Origin: CAMLIZ01 sp036231905
GTDB lineage: Bacteria > Pseudomonadota > Gammaproteobacteria > Burkholderiales > Burkholderiaceae_C
Assembly (NCBI RefSeq): GCF_036231905.1
Contig: NZ_JAZARE010000003.1
Coordinates: 186,001 to 250,000 of the forward strand
DNA length: 64,000 nucleotides
Reading direction: 5' to 3'
The notes beneath the pieces were generated by a model. The model did no database searches. It was not told the DNA's origin and saw nothing but the letters and a program-made list of their open reading frames with translations. A program made the translations under genes and the position numbers. This document shows, one piece after another, positions 34,182 through 42,227 of this stretch (positions within the stretch are counted from its first letter, which is position 1; each line of letters opens with the position of its first letter).

Positions 34182-35192
34182 TCAGGCGGCGATGCGCTGC
34201 CCGGCGGCGTCGAAGTACAGGCAGCGCTCGGGCGGGAAGCTCAGGCGCACGCGGGCGCCCGGCGTGAGGGCCTGGTCGAGCATGGTCCGCGCCCGCACCT
34301 CCACCCCGGAGCGTTCGGCCACCACCAGGTGCTTGACCAGCGAGCACTCGATGACCGAATACGCCTGCGACCCGTCGTCGGGCAGCAGCACCACGTCTTC
34401 AGGGCGGATCGCCACGTGAGCGGCTGCCGGGGTGGCGCTGCCGCTGAACCACTCCGCCGGCAGCACGTTGACGGCGGGCGATCCCAGGCGCTGGGCCACG
34501 TCCAGCGAATGCGGCTGGTCGTAGATCTGCAGCGGCGTGCCGACCTGGCGGATGCGGCCGTGCTCCAGGATCGCGATGCGGTCGGCCAGCGTGGTCGCTT
34601 CCACCTGGTCATGGGTCACGTACACCACGGTGGCACCGCTGCTGCGCTGCAGCCGCTTGAGCTCCACGCGCAGCTCCTCGCGCAGGCCGGCGTCCAGCGA
34701 GGACAGCGGTTCGTCCATCAGGTACACGCGCGGCTCGCGCACCAGCGCGCGGCCGATCGCCACGCGCTGCATCTCGCCGCCCGACAGCGCGGTGGCCTTG
34801 CGCTGCAGCTTGCCCTCGATGTGCAGCATCGCGGCCACCTTCTCGACGCGGCGGCGCACCTCCGCCTCGTGCAGCCGGCGCATCGGCGCACGCAGCGGGA
34901 AGGCCATGTTGTCGTACACCGTGAGGTGCGGGTACAGCGAGTACTGCTGGAACACGAAGGCGCAGTCGCGCAGCGCGGGCGCCATGCTGGTCAGGTCGGC
35001 GCCATTCATGCGCACGCTGCCGGCGTCGGGCGTCTCCAGCCCCGCGATCAGGCGCAGCGTGGTGGTCTTGCCTGCGCCGCTGGGGCCCAGCAGCACGAAG
35101 AATTCGCCGTCCGCAATGTCCAGCCGCAGGTCGTCGACCGCGGTGACACCGGGGAATCGCTTGGTGAGGCCTTGAAGTGAAATGCTAGCCAT
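34182..35192 (-). CDS. Sugar/polyol ABC transporter ATPase (UgpC/MalK-like), second subunit
   Basis: The 336-residue ATPase has LGPSGAGKTTTLRL (Walker A), VFQQYSLYPHLT (Q-loop), LSGGEMQRVAIGRAL (signature), VYLMDEPLSSLD (Walker B) and VTHDQ. A C-terminal OB/TOBE-type regulatory domain follows. It overlaps the upstream ATPase gene by 8 bases. Two unequal ATPases plus two permeases and a DUF2160 protein is the layout of the rhizobial GlpSTPQUV glycerol importer. The signature here is intact, unlike its partner, so this subunit should carry a full consensus site. Confidence 0.9.
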   Translation of the reverse strand: MASISLQGLTKRFPGVTAVDDLRLDIADGEFFVLLGPSGAGKTTTLRLIAGLETPDAGSVRMNGADLTSMAPALRDCAFVFQQYSLYPHLTVYDNMAFPLRAPMRRLHEAEVRRRVEKVAAMLHIEGKLQRKATALSGGEMQRVAIGRALVREPRVYLMDEPLSSLDAGLREELRVELKRLQRSSGATVVYVTHDQVEATTLADRIAILEHGRIRQVGTPLQIYDQPHSLDVAQRLGSPAVNVLPAEWFSGSATPAAAHVAIRPEDVVLLPDDGSQAYSVIECSLVKHLVVAERSGVEVRARTMLDQALTPGARVRLSFPPERCLYFDAAGQRIAA

Positions 35193-36291
35193 GGCGCATG
35201 CTCGGTTGGTGGGCACGGGTGGTGACGCTGGGTACCAGGCGCTCGGAGTCGGCGTCGAACAGCACCAGGCGCGCGGTGTCGAAACCCACGCCGACGCACT
35301 CGCCTTCGGCCGGACGGGTCGCCTTGTCCACCACGGCCTTGAGCACGCCGGCGTCGGTGTGCAGCTCGGCGATCCAGTGGGAGCCGAAGTACTCCACACG
35401 CTCGACACGGCCGCCCAGCCCTTCGCCGGCAGGCAGCAGCCGCACGTGTTCCGGCCGGGCGCCCAGCAGCGCGCGCGCCGCGCTTCCGCGCACCGCGGGC
35501 ACGTCCACATAGCGGCCATCGACCTGCACGCACTGCGCACCGTCGGGCAGCTCGCCACGCACCTCCAGCAGGTTCATCGGCGGGCGGCCGATGAAGCGGG
35601 CCACGAACACGCAGGAGGGGAAGTTGTAGATGCCGTGCGGGTCGTCGGCCTGCAGGATCTCGCCCTTGTTCATCACCACGATGTGGTCGGCCAGCGCCAT
35701 CGCCTCGTTCTGGTCGTGGGTGACGAACACGGTGGTGGTCTTCAGGCGTTCGTGCAGCTTGCGCAGCTCCACGCACATCAGCTCGCGGAATTCGGCGTCC
35801 AGCGTGCCCAGCGGCTCGTCCATCAAAAAGGCCTTGGGCTCGCGCACGATGGCGCGGCCCAGCGCCACCCGCTGGCGGTCACCGCCGGCCAGGCCGCCGA
35901 CGCGCGAGCCCAGGAGGTGCTCGATGCGCAGGATGGAAGCGACCTGCTGCACACGGCGGTCGATGTCGGCACGCGGCACGCCCTCGTTGCGCAATGGGAA
36001 CTCCAGGTTGTCGCGCACGCCCATGTGCGGGTAGAGCGCGAAGAGCTGGAACACCATCGCGATGTCGCGCTCGCGCGGGCGCAGGTAGGTGACGTCGTCG
36101 CCATCGAGGGTGATGGAGCCCGCGGTGGGGAACTCCAGCCCCGCGATCATGCGCAGCGTGGTCGTCTTGCCGCAGCCCGAGGGGCCGAGCAGCACGACGA
36201 ACTTGCCGTCTTCGAGCACCAGCGAGGAGTCGCGCACCGCGGTGAAGTCGGCAAAGCGCTTCTGCAGGTTCCGGATTCGGATTTCAGCCAT
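35185..36291 (-). CDS. Sugar/polyol ABC transporter ATPase, first subunit, with altered signature motif
   Basis: The 368-residue ATPase has LGPSGCGKTTTLRM, VFQLFALYPHM, FLMDEPLGTLD and VTHDQNEAMALAD. Its signature reads LAGGDRQRVALGRA instead of LSGGQ, so the invariant Ser is Ala. The C-terminal TOBE-like region is present (RPEHVRLLPAG). The start is ATG 36291; a TTG at 36303 in the same frame is less likely. It follows the DUF2160 gene by 12 bases. With the second ATPase it probably forms a heterodimer with one consensus and one degenerate site. Likely substrates are glycerol or tetritols. Confidence 0.88.
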   Translation of the reverse strand: MAEIRIRNLQKRFADFTAVRDSSLVLEDGKFVVLLGPSGCGKTTTLRMIAGLEFPTAGSITLDGDDVTYLRPRERDIAMVFQLFALYPHMGVRDNLEFPLRNEGVPRADIDRRVQQVASILRIEHLLGSRVGGLAGGDRQRVALGRAIVREPKAFLMDEPLGTLDAEFRELMCVELRKLHERLKTTTVFVTHDQNEAMALADHIVVMNKGEILQADDPHGIYNFPSCVFVARFIGRPPMNLLEVRGELPDGAQCVQVDGRYVDVPAVRGSAARALLGARPEHVRLLPAGEGLGGRVERVEYFGSHWIAELHTDAGVLKAVVDKATRPAEGECVGVGFDTARLVLFDADSERLVPSVTTRAHQPSMRHG

Positions 36292-36303
36292 GGTGATGCT
36301 CAA

Positions 36304-36498
36304 TTACTTTTGCGGCAGGCGGCCGGAGATGTCGTAGCCGATCACACCGACCAGCAACACGGTGAAGCCGTAGCTGTAGACGGCTATGGACCACGGCTGC
36401 ATCAGCATCAGCAGGCCCAGGCCGATGAGGCCGCCGGCGCCGGCTTCCCAGGGCGCACGCCGCAGCCACTTCCGGTGGGGGGGTTGGGTGGTGGTCAT
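36304..36498 (-). CDS. DUF2160 small integral membrane protein of the ABC importer
   Basis: This 64-residue protein has a short basic N-terminus (HRKWLRRAPWEAG) and two hydrophobic helices (GGLIGLGLLMLMQ and IAVYSYGFTVLLVGVIGYDI). It matches the DUF2160 type found only inside polyol ABC transporter operons. Its ATG overlaps the permease stop (ATGA). It corresponds in position to GlpU of the rhizobial glycerol transporter. It is probably an accessory membrane subunit; the exact role is unknown. Its presence is the best sequence marker for the transporter subtype. Confidence 0.82.
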   Translation of the reverse strand: MTTTQPPHRKWLRRAPWEAGAGGLIGLGLLMLMQPWSIAVYSYGFTVLLVGVIGYDISGRLPQK

Positions 36499-37442
36499 TT
36501 GCGGATCGCTCCGAAGGTGACGCCGCGCAGCAGGTGCTTGCGCAGCAGCACGGTGAAGGTGAGCACCGGCAGCAGGAACAGCGTGGTGCCGGCCGCCATC
36601 GCGGGCCAGTCCAGGCCGCCCTCGCCGATGATGGTCGGGATGAACGGCGGTGAGGTCTGCGCCGTCCCGCTGGTCAGCAGCAGCGCGAAGGCGTACTCGT
36701 TCCACGCGAAGATCAGGCAGAAGATCGCGGTGGTGGCGATGCCGGTGGCCGCCTGCGGCAGCACCACCTTCACGAAGGCCTGCCAGCGCGTGTAGCCGTC
36801 GACCATGGCGGCCTCCTCGTACTCGCGCGGGATCTCGTCCATGAAGCCCTGCAGCAGCCACACCGACAGCGAGAGGTTCACCACCGTGTAGAGCAGGATC
36901 AGGCCCACGTGCGTGTCGTTCAGGCCGACATGGCGGAACATCAGGTACACGGGAATAGCGATCGCGATCGGCGGCATCATCCGCGTCGAGAGGATGAAGA
37001 AAAGCAGGTCCTGCTTGCCCGGCACGCGAAAGCGCGAGAACGCATATGCGGCGAGCGTGCCCAGCACCACCGACACCAGCGTCGAGCCGAAGCCGATGAG
37101 CAGCGAGTTGCTGTAGCGGTCGATGAAGCGCGAGGGGCCCGCGAGGATCATCTGCTGGTCGCGCACCAGGCCTTCGTACCAGGTGGCCGGCGGCGGCAGC
37201 GACGCCAGCTCCTCGGCCGAGACACGCGAGCGCGTGGTGAAGAGGTTGACGTAACCGACCAGCGACGCTTCAGTCACCACCTTGGGCGGGTAGGCGATCG
37301 CATCGTTGGGCGTGCGAAAGCTCGTCATGAAGATCCAGGCCAGCGGGATCAGCGAGATCACGGCATACGTGATCACGACAATCCCGGCGAACCATTTGGC
37401 GCGAGCGCTCGGCTCGAGCGGGCTGTGTGGGATGGTTCTCAT
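36495..37442 (-). CDS. Carbohydrate ABC transporter permease (MalG type)
   Basis: The 315-residue permease has six membrane helices and the cytoplasmic EAA loop REYEEAAMVDGYTRWQAFVKV that contacts the ATPase. The N-terminal helix is preceded by a short basic tail, and MMPPIAIAIPVYLMFRH lies in the core. It overlaps the first permease gene by 4 bases and the DUF2160 gene by 4 bases. With the MalF-type subunit it forms the inner-membrane channel of the polyol importer. Confidence 0.93.
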   Translation of the reverse strand: MRTIPHSPLEPSARAKWFAGIVVITYAVISLIPLAWIFMTSFRTPNDAIAYPPKVVTEASLVGYVNLFTTRSRVSAEELASLPPPATWYEGLVRDQQMILAGPSRFIDRYSNSLLIGFGSTLVSVVLGTLAAYAFSRFRVPGKQDLLFFILSTRMMPPIAIAIPVYLMFRHVGLNDTHVGLILLYTVVNLSLSVWLLQGFMDEIPREYEEAAMVDGYTRWQAFVKVVLPQAATGIATTAIFCLIFAWNEYAFALLLTSGTAQTSPPFIPTIIGEGGLDWPAMAAGTTLFLLPVLTFTVLLRKHLLRGVTFGAIRK

Positions 37443-38380
37443 CGCTGCTTCACCTTGTCAAGGAAACGCACCGCGACCTGCGACAACCCGTAGATGGACA
37501 CGAACATGATGATCGCCAGGGCGGACGCATAGCCGGTGCGCCATTTCTCGAAGGCCTCGCGCTTGAGCTTGATGGACGCGAGCTCGGTCACCGAGCCGGG
37601 GCCGCCGTTGGTGAGCTGGTCCACCAGGTCGAACATCTTGAAGTTCTCGATGGTGCGGAACAGCAGCGCAAGGATGATGAAGGGCATCACCATCGGCAGC
37701 GTGATGCGCCAGAACGTGGTCCAGGCCGAGGCGCGGTCGATCTCGGCGGCCTCGTACAGGTAGGACGGGATGGAGCGCAGCCCGGCCAGCAGCAGCAGCA
37801 TCACGTACGGGGTCCACATCCAGGTGTCCACCAGCACGATGGCCCAGGGCGACAGCTGCGTGTCGCCCAGCATCGTGAAGGCGCCCGGGCCGCCGAAGAA
37901 ATTGACGATGTAGTTGAAGATGCCGTATTGCGGCTCGAAGAAGTACTTCCAGAAGGTGCCCACGACCGCCGGCGCCAGCATCATCGGCAGCAGGATCGCG
38001 GTGCTCCAGAAACTGTGCGAACGGAATCGGCGGTTGAGCAGCAGCGCGAGCGCGAAGCCCAACAGCAGCTGCAGCGTGATGGAGCACACGAGGAAGTGCG
38101 CGGTGGCGCGCATGTTTTCCCAGATCGCCTCGTCGCCCAGCACCCGCTGGTAGTTGGAGATGCCCACCCACACGGTGTCGGCATTCGGCCGGTTGGCCCG
38201 GAAGTTGGTGAACGACAGGTAGATCGTCCACAGCAGCGGGAAGATGTTGAAGGCCAGCAGCAGCACGATGGTGGGCCCCACGAACAGCCAGGCGAGCGCC
38301 CGGTCCGAGAGTCCTTGTGCTGACAGCAGGCGAAATCGCATGGGATTCGAGGCGATGGGCCCCGCTTGGACGTAACTCAT
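37439..38380 (-). CDS. Carbohydrate ABC transporter permease (MalF type)
   Basis: The 313-residue permease has six helices, beginning ALAWLFVGPTIVLLLAFNIF. The EAA motif is YLYEAAEIDRASAWTTFWRI. ATG 38380 has GAGAG five bases upstream. It is separated from the binding-protein gene by 132 bases holding a hairpin-rich element, so its expression may be lower than that of the binding protein. It is coupled to the next permease by an ATGA overlap. Confidence 0.93.
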   Translation of the reverse strand: MSYVQAGPIASNPMRFRLLSAQGLSDRALAWLFVGPTIVLLLAFNIFPLLWTIYLSFTNFRANRPNADTVWVGISNYQRVLGDEAIWENMRATAHFLVCSITLQLLLGFALALLLNRRFRSHSFWSTAILLPMMLAPAVVGTFWKYFFEPQYGIFNYIVNFFGGPGAFTMLGDTQLSPWAIVLVDTWMWTPYVMLLLLAGLRSIPSYLYEAAEIDRASAWTTFWRITLPMVMPFIILALLFRTIENFKMFDLVDQLTNGGPGSVTELASIKLKREAFEKWRTGYASALAIIMFVSIYGLSQVAVRFLDKVKQR

Positions 38381-38469
38381 GACGGCTCTCAGTTGAAACA
38401 CACGGGAGCTTGCGAACCTCGGTCGGAACCAAGCGGCTGCCGCGGAACCGGCTTTGCCGGGCCGCCGGC

Positions 38470-38510
38470 AGCGCCCCCTTGAGGGGGAGCGCCGAAGGCG
38501 CTCCGGGGGT
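38470..38510. repeat. GC-rich palindromic intergenic element
   Basis: Two adjacent perfect stems occur here: CCCCCTTGAGGGGG (38474-38487) and AGCGCCGAAGGCGCT (38488-38502), followed by CCGGGGG. From memory, elements of this form recur in intergenic regions of Burkholderiales genomes. It sits 3-40 bases after the binding-protein stop and upstream of the permease genes. There it could stabilise the abundant binding-protein transcript or partly terminate it. Confidence 0.6.
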
Positions 38511-38512
38511 GG

Positions 38513-39850
38513 TCAGGGTTTGAGTTTTCCGTCTTCCTTGAAGACCTCGGTCCAGTCCTTGAGCAGTCCGTCGAGCGCTTCCTGCGGCGTGCCCTTGCCG
38601 GCCACCACGTAGTCATGCGTGCGCTTCTGCATCGCCAGCAGCAGCTGCGCATAGCTCGGCTCGGCCCAGAAGTCCTTGACGATCTTCATCGAGTCCTGGA
38701 ACACCTGCGCGTACGAGGTGCTGGTGGCGAAGCCCGGCTGATTGAGGATGGAGTTCAGGCAGGTGAAGCCGCCGCCTTCCCACCACTTCTGCTGGATGGC
38801 GGGCTGGGCGAACCACTTCATGTACTCCAGCGCCATGTCCTTCTTGTCGGAGTACTTCACGACCGAGATGCCCTGCCCGCCCAGCTGCGCGTGCTGCACC
38901 GTGCCCTTGGGGATCGGGAAGAAGCCGGTCTTCTCGCCACCGACCTGCGGGTCCTTCGAGATGCCCGGGAAGAAGGCGATGAAGTTCATCTGCATCGCCA
39001 CCTGGCCGGACTTGTAGGCGTCCAGGTCCTCGGTCATGTACGCGTTGGAGTGCCCCGGCGGCGTGCAGCAGTCGTACAGGTCCTTGTAGAGCGCCAGGCC
39101 CTTGACGGCGCCGGGCCCGTTGATGAAGCCTTTCATGTCGTACGGCTTCTTCGGGTTGTCGTAGTCCATGCCATAGGCGTACATCGTGTTGGTCACGCCC
39201 ATGGTGATGCCCTCGGAGCCCCGCTCGGTGTAGAGCGCCGCGCCGTACACCTTCTTCCCGTCGATGTTGCGGTTCTGGAAGAACTGGCCCACCTGCTTGA
39301 ACTCGTCCCAGGTCTTGGGCGGTGCCAGCTCACGGCCGTACTTCTGCTTGAACTCGGCGCGCAGCTCGGGCCGGGAGAACCAGTCCTTGCGGTAGGTGAA
39401 GGCCACCGCGTCGCCCATGGCCGGCAGCGCGTAGTAGTTCTTCGTGCCCTTGGGCCAGGTGGCGTAGCCCTCGACCGTGGCCGGCGCGAAGTCGGACATC
39501 TTGATGCCGCTCTTGTCGAAGAACTCGTTGAGCTTGACGTAGTGGCCCTCGGTGGCGGCCGAACCGACCCACTGGCTGTCGCCGATGAGCAGGTCGCACA
39601 GCTTGCCCTTGGAGTTCAGCTCATTGAGCATGCGCTGCGCAAAGTTCGGCCAGGGCACGAACTCGTACTTCATCGCGATGCCGGTCTTGGCGGTGAAGTC
39701 CTTCGACAGCTCCACGAGCGCGTTGGCGGGATCCCAGGCGGCCCAGCACAGGGTCAACTGCTTTTGTTGCGCCTGCGCTGCGCCGCTCATCAGTGCAGCC
39801 GTCGCGAACGCGCTCGCGGCAACGGCCAGCCTGGTCTTGTTGAAGCTCAT
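38513..39850 (-). CDS. Polyol/sugar ABC transporter substrate-binding protein
   Basis: The 445-residue precursor has a Sec signal ending GAAQAQQ. A type 1 extracellular solute-binding fold follows: LTLCWAAWDPANALVELSKD, FVPWPNFAQRMLNEL, and later GISVVKYSDKKDMALEYMKWF. It captures the substrate in the periplasm for the two permeases downstream. By operon layout it corresponds to GlpV of rhizobial glycerol importers, so glycerol or a tetritol is likely. It is the first gene of the operon. The divergent LacI-family gene upstream is the probable regulator. Cysteines (YDCCTPPG) in the mature part may form a disulfide. Confidence 0.92.
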   Translation of the reverse strand: MSFNKTRLAVAASAFATAALMSGAAQAQQKQLTLCWAAWDPANALVELSKDFTAKTGIAMKYEFVPWPNFAQRMLNELNSKGKLCDLLIGDSQWVGSAATEGHYVKLNEFFDKSGIKMSDFAPATVEGYATWPKGTKNYYALPAMGDAVAFTYRKDWFSRPELRAEFKQKYGRELAPPKTWDEFKQVGQFFQNRNIDGKKVYGAALYTERGSEGITMGVTNTMYAYGMDYDNPKKPYDMKGFINGPGAVKGLALYKDLYDCCTPPGHSNAYMTEDLDAYKSGQVAMQMNFIAFFPGISKDPQVGGEKTGFFPIPKGTVQHAQLGGQGISVVKYSDKKDMALEYMKWFAQPAIQQKWWEGGGFTCLNSILNQPGFATSTSYAQVFQDSMKIVKDFWAEPSYAQLLLAMQKRTHDYVVAGKGTPQEALDGLLKDWTEVFKEDGKLKP

Positions 39851-40160
39851 CCTTTGGTCTCCGGTTCGGTATGGGTCGCGGCCGCTCGCCGCTGCCGTGG
39901 TGTTGTGGCCGGCCCTGTGGCGGCCAGCCTCCTGGGGACCCTGCCCGACAGCGACGAGCAGCGACCTTGGGATGAAGTCTAGGTCCATCATTTAATAAAT
40001 CACTCAATACAAACCCTAAAGACATCGAGAACCCCCGTTCAGCGTGACGTTGTGACGAAACGAACGGCCTCGGAGCCTCCGCAGGGGCACTCTTGGCCCC
40101 AGCAGCGGATTCGGCGACACTGCGATGGATTTAATTCCTGGCATCTTTGTCTGCAGTCTC
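39851..40160. promoter_or_regulatory. Divergent control region of the polyol operon and LacI-family gene
   Basis: This 310-base gap must hold both promoters. Most of it is GC-rich, but 39986-40010 is strikingly AT-rich. On the minus strand 40002-39986 reads TGATTTATTAAATGATG, a near-palindrome about 140 bases upstream of the binding-protein start. It shares the TGATTTATT core with the porin/chemoreceptor control region at 44273. This is a good operator candidate for the LacI-family protein encoded next to it. No other clear motif was found. Confidence 0.5.
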
Positions 40161-41195
40161 ATGACGAGCCCCGTCACCATCACCAAGATCGCGGAAACCG
40201 CCGGTGTCAGCACCGCCACCGTGGATCGGGTGCTGAACAACCGGCCCGGGGTGAACCCCGCCACCGTGCGCAAGGTGCGCGAGGCCATGGCTGCGCTCGG
40301 CGGCGGCGCGCCCATCCGCGGCCGGCCGCGTTCCACCTCGAACTACCGCTTCGCCTTCGTGCTGCCGGCGGCCCGCCTGGGCTTTTTCGACCTCGTCGAC
40401 CGCGTGGTGGCCCAGGCGGCGGGCGAGTTCCGGCACCAGCACATCACCGAGGTGACCCATCGCCTGCCGGCCAACGACCCCGCCGAGTTCGCCGCGGAGC
40501 TGGCCAAGCTGTCCGACCTGGACGGCATCGCCTTGCTGGGCCCTGACGTGCCCGTGGTGAAGCTGGCGGTCAATGAGCTGGTGCGGGCCGGGGTGCATGT
40601 GGTCACGCTGTTCTCCGACGTGCCGGGTTCGCTGCGCGAGACCGCGATCGGGGCCGACAACCGTGCCGCCGGCCGCACTGCCGGCCTGCTGGTGGGCCGC
40701 TCGCTGCCGCGCGACACCCCCGCGCTGTGTGCCCTGCTCTCCCCTGCCACGCGCTACGCGGCGGAGATCGACCGTCGCATCGGTTTCCAGCAGGTGATGG
40801 AGGAGCGCTTCCCGCAGGCCAAGGTGCTGCGCCTGTTCGAACTGCCCGAATCCGAGGAGCAGGCCTGCGACTACGCCCGCGCGGCGCTCAAGCCGGAGGC
40901 CATCGGCGGGCGCCTGGACGCGCTGTACAACGTGGGCCCCTGCAGCTTCGGCGTGGCACGCGCCCTGGCAGAACACGGCCACGGCCACGAACTGATGTTC
41001 GTGGCGCACGACCTGCTGGAGGTGCACCGCACCATGCTGCTGTCAGGTTCGCTCAGCTACCTGCTGCACCAGGACGTGCAGTACGCCGTCATCGCGGCCA
41101 GCCGGGTGCTGCGCGCCCTGTGCGACGGCGTGCGCGGGGCGCTGGCCATCAACAACCCGCGCATCGAAATCCTCACCGCGGAAAATCTCGCGTGA
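40161..41195 (+). CDS. LacI-family transcriptional regulator
   Basis: The 344-residue regulator starts MTSPVTITKIAETAGVSTA, followed by TVDRVLNNRPGVNPATVRKV, a LacI helix-turn-helix and hinge with TVDRVLN in place of the common TVSRVLN. The rest is a periplasmic-binding-protein-like ligand domain. ATG 40161 was chosen because it directly precedes the DNA-binding domain; an upstream ATG at 40125 is also in frame. It is divergent from the polyol ABC operon and is followed after 48 bases by a second dhaK. It should repress or activate the locus in response to a sugar alcohol or its phosphate. Confidence 0.88.
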   Translation: MTSPVTITKIAETAGVSTATVDRVLNNRPGVNPATVRKVREAMAALGGGAPIRGRPRSTSNYRFAFVLPAARLGFFDLVDRVVAQAAGEFRHQHITEVTHRLPANDPAEFAAELAKLSDLDGIALLGPDVPVVKLAVNELVRAGVHVVTLFSDVPGSLRETAIGADNRAAGRTAGLLVGRSLPRDTPALCALLSPATRYAAEIDRRIGFQQVMEERFPQAKVLRLFELPESEEQACDYARAALKPEAIGGRLDALYNVGPCSFGVARALAEHGHGHELMFVAHDLLEVHRTMLLSGSLSYLLHQDVQYAVIAASRVLRALCDGVRGALAINNPRIEILTAENLA

Positions 41196-41243
41196 CAAGG
41201 CGCGTTGCGCCGCTTCACAATCGACCGGCAAGCCGCTTGCGCC

Positions 41244-42227
41244 ATGAAGAAATTCATCAACGCTCCCGATGACTTCGTGCGAGACAGCGTGGCCGGGCTG
41301 GTCATGGCGCATGAGGGTCTGCTGGCCTTGAACGAGGCGCCCCTCTTCGTGTACCGACGCACGCCCAAGCAAGGGCGTGTCGCCCTGGTGTCCGGCGGTG
41401 GATCCGGCCACGAGCCGCTGCACAGCGGGTACGTGGGTGCCGGCATGCTGGATGCGGCCTGCCCCGGCGAGGTGTTCACCGCCCCCACCCCCGACCAGAT
41501 CGTGGCCGCGGCACAGCGCGTCGAGGCCGGCCAGGGCGTGCTGCTCATCGTGAAGAACTATGCCGGCGACGGCGCCAGCTTCCAGATGGCCAGCGACATG
41601 CTGGAGGTGGAGTGCGCCACGGTGCTGGTCAACGACGACGTGGCCGTGGAGCACTCGCTGCACACCACCGGCCGCCGCGGGGTGGCCGGCACGCTGATCG
41701 TCGAGAAGATGACCGGGGCCGCGGCGGAGGCGGGTGCCGACCTGTACGAGTGCAAGACGCTGGGCGCCCGGGTGAATGCGCAGACCGCCTCGATGGGCGT
41801 GGCGCTCACCAGCTGCACCGTGCCCGAAGCCCAGGCGCCCACCTTTGACATCGGCGGCACGGAGATGGAGGTCGGCGTGGGCATCCACGGCGAGCCCGGC
41901 CGCTATCGCAGGCCGCTGATGCCGGCGGACGACATCGTGGCCCTGCTGCTGGAGCCGGTGCTGCAGGACCTGGCGCTCAAGCCGGGCAGCACGGTGCTGC
42001 TGCACGTCAACGGCTTCGGTGGCACGCCGCTGATGGAACTGCACCTGGTGAGCGGCATCGCGACGCGGCAGCTTCGCAGCGCGGGCATCCAGGTGACCCG
42101 CTGGCTGGTGGGCAACCACACGACGTCGCTGGAAATGGCCGGCATGTCGATCACGCTGACGAAGCTGGACGATGAACTCACGCGGCTCTGGGACGCCAGC
42201 GTCACCACACCCTCATTGCGCTGGTAG
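41244..42227 (+). CDS. dhaK: DhaK-type ketose-binding kinase subunit (second copy)
   Basis: The 327-residue protein has the same length as the DhaK at 32513 and the same landmarks: MKKFINAPDDFVRDSVAGLV, LVSGGGSGHEPLHSGYVG, HTTGRRGVAGTLIVEKM, and GVGIHGEPG with the substrate His. It is co-oriented with the LacI-family gene, and no dhaL follows. It may use the DhaL encoded at 33523, may handle a different ketose, or may be a non-enzymatic sensor as DhaQ is in lactococci. The 3' end overlaps the convergent chemoreceptor gene by 15 bases. Confidence 0.9.
   Translation: MKKFINAPDDFVRDSVAGLVMAHEGLLALNEAPLFVYRRTPKQGRVALVSGGGSGHEPLHSGYVGAGMLDAACPGEVFTAPTPDQIVAAAQRVEAGQGVLLIVKNYAGDGASFQMASDMLEVECATVLVNDDVAVEHSLHTTGRRGVAGTLIVEKMTGAAAEAGADLYECKTLGARVNAQTASMGVALTSCTVPEAQAPTFDIGGTEMEVGVGIHGEPGRYRRPLMPADDIVALLLEPVLQDLALKPGSTVLLHVNGFGGTPLMELHLVSGIATRQLRSAGIQVTRWLVGNHTTSLEMAGMSITLTKLDDELTRLWDASVTTPSLRW

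Noticed and set aside
32513..42227. The two dhaK genes as a recent duplication or assembly artefact
   Set aside because: The proteins are the same length but differ at many positions throughout, so they are old paralogues rather than a recent copy.
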